Source: Phycisphaerales bacterium (lineage in GTDB: Bacteria > Planctomycetota > Phycisphaerae > Phycisphaerales > UBA1924). From it: a stretch of 22,247 bases of DNA. Made by a program: the position numbers and the translations under genes. Within the stretch, counting starts at the first letter, position 1. Each line of letters begins with the position of its first letter. The stretch is taken from positions 11,992-34,238 of the forward strand of contig JARGNC010000004.1 of NCBI GenBank assembly GCA_029212425.1, in the 5' to 3' direction. Below, piece by piece: positions 21,398 through 22,247 of this stretch. Below the pieces are notes generated by a model. It did not search any database. It had not been told where the DNA came from and was given only the letters and a program-made list of their open reading frames with translations.

Positions 21398-22027
21398 ATG
21401 ATCAATCACTGGACAATCGGAACACTGACCGCGGCAGCACTGACAAGTTCAACACTTGCGAGCGTATCAACCTACACCAGTGATATCTCCATGATTGGCG
21501 ACATTACCAACGCTGCAAACTTCAACGAGTTGGAACACCAGCAATCGCTTTCTGGATACCAAGAAGACGGCTTGGAACTCAACTCCGATCGTGACTACTT
21601 CAGTTGGGATGCCCCAGGTCTCGATGGCTCAGAGATGTTCTACGCAAATACCGGCGAGCTGGGTCTGATTGACATTTCGCTCGTTGATGGCAGCGATTTC
21701 ACCGACATCGACATGCAGATCTCGAGCGGCTGGTCTCCCGCTGAAATTGGCACAATGTACCTTTGGGTGCAGTTGTACAGCAATGGCGACATCGTCGGAG
21801 AGTTCGACATTGACGCGACCACCGGTGATTACATCGGGCTCGTCGGCGGAGGATACGATCAGATCTCGATCGGAAGCTACGGCTCAGCAGCAATCCGTGA
21901 TTCGCACAATGAATCTGCTCGAAACGCGATCGCGATCGACAATATCAGCGTCGGCACATATGTTCCAACACCAGGGACCCTGATGATCGCAGGTTGTGGA
22001 CTCATCGGGCTCCGCCGTCGGCGATAA
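21398..22027 (+). CDS. Small exported protein with PEP-CTERM-like sorting tail
   Basis: This 209-residue protein has a signal peptide (MINHWTIGTLTAAALTSSTLA, probable cleavage after residue 21). A beta-rich domain with DRDYFSWDAPG and many Asp/Gly turns follows, then NAIAIDNISVGTYV just before the tail, a phrase common immediately before PEP-CTERM tails. The C-terminus is PTPGT, hydrophobic LMIAGCGLIGL and four Arg. It is the same tail type as the divergent neighbour, so both are probably handled by the same sorting machinery. The bodies of the two proteins are not evidently related. GGAG lies 7 bases before ATG 21398. An upstream in-frame start at 21257 would bury the signal peptide, so I reject it. 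The function is unknown; surface or extracellular location is likely. Confidence 0.87.
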   Translation: MINHWTIGTLTAAALTSSTLASVSTYTSDISMIGDITNAANFNELEHQQSLSGYQEDGLELNSDRDYFSWDAPGLDGSEMFYANTGELGLIDISLVDGSDFTDIDMQISSGWSPAEIGTMYLWVQLYSNGDIVGEFDIDATTGDYIGLVGGGYDQISIGSYGSAAIRDSHNESARNAIAIDNISVGTYVPTPGTLMIAGCGLIGLRRRR

Positions 22028-22164
22028 ATCGTACAAACGATGAAGTCGGTGAAACCGTCCGAGAATGGTTGGATTGGTGAATATTTTCACACCGAAATTT
22101 TGAAAATTCTGACCATGAATCGGCATCAAGCCGAAGCTAGATCGCTATGGTTATGTTCGCTCCT

Positions 22165-22177
22165 GGCTCATTGAGCC
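22165..22177 (+). other. Short hairpin upstream of tRNA-Ser
   Basis: GGCTC-ATT-GAGCC is a perfect 5-bp inverted repeat, 8 bases before the tRNA. It has no T-run. Another small repeat, TCGGC-ATCAA-GCCGA, lies at 22120-22134. Either might help end the upstream transcript, but neither is a clear terminator. Confidence 0.3.
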
Positions 22178-22185
22178 GGATCGCT

Positions 22186-22247
22186 GGTGCGATGGCTGAG
22201 CGGTTGAAGGCGCTCGACTTGAAATCGAGTGACCCTGAAAGGGGTCC
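22186..22247 (+). tRNA. tRNA-Ser, anticodon TGA, 3' end outside window
   Basis: The 5' acceptor strand GGTGCGA is followed by TG, the class II D-arm GCTGAGCGGTTGAAGGC, anticodon stem CTCGA/TCGAG with loop CTTGAAA (anticodon TGA at 22220-22222), and the start of a long variable arm (GACCC..GGGGTC) typical of serine tRNAs. The T-arm and 3' acceptor strand lie beyond the right edge. It decodes UCA and likely other UCN codons. Confidence 0.93.

Noticed and set aside
16215..22247. Genomic island bounded by the two tRNA genes
   Set aside because: No integrase, no direct repeat of a tRNA 3' end and no evident base-composition shift were seen. The genes between look like ordinary chromosomal genes of the same lineage.

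Overview
The window is 22.2 kb of bacterial chromosome with densely packed genes and moderate to high GC. It most likely comes from a planctomycete of the Phycisphaerae type. This is an inference from three features: unusually long pseudopilins with FTLIE-type leaders, exported proteins ending in PTPGT + hydrophobic stretch + Arg run (a PEP-CTERM-like variant), and a Ser/Thr kinase fused to TPR-like repeats beside an FHA/GAF/SpoIIE-type phosphatase. No mobile element, CRISPR array or rRNA was seen.

Region 1 (1-13498, all minus strand) is a type IV pilus / type II secretion cluster. In transcription order it holds a PilB/GspE-type ATPase with a short tetrapeptide repeat, a PilT-type ATPase, a second PilB/GspE-type ATPase, a PilC/GspF-type membrane platform protein, and five pseudopilin-like genes. 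The order and N-terminal features of those five match gspG-H-I-J-K. The H-I and I-J junctions are TTGA and ATGA stop/start overlaps. The J-like gene is cut by an in-frame TAA, and the K-like gene runs off the left edge. The machine therefore combines pilus-type extension and retraction motors with a secretion-type minor pseudopilin set.

Region 2 (13718-16319, plus strand) holds a stand-alone CoaB (phosphopantothenate-cysteine ligase). It overlaps by 14 bases a gene for an unusual three-part protein: a Gly/Arg-rich N-terminus, an RluA-like pseudouridine synthase domain with altered motifs, and a class I SAM methyltransferase domain. tRNA-Gly(UCC) follows, with a recognisable promoter and a rho-independent-type terminator.

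Region 3 (16454-20337, plus strand) is a phospho-signalling pair: an FHA-GAF-SpoIIE/PP2C phosphatase, then a membrane-anchored Hanks-type kinase with a long helical-repeat C-terminus.

Region 4 (20370-22247) has two divergent genes for small exported proteins with C-terminal sorting-like tails, separated by 347 bases with several inverted repeats, and the 5' part of tRNA-Ser(UGA) at the right edge.

The best candidates for something undescribed are the RluA-like/methyltransferase fusion, the interrupted J-like pseudopilin inside a hybrid pilus/secretion operon, and the adjacent kinase/FHA-phosphatase pair.
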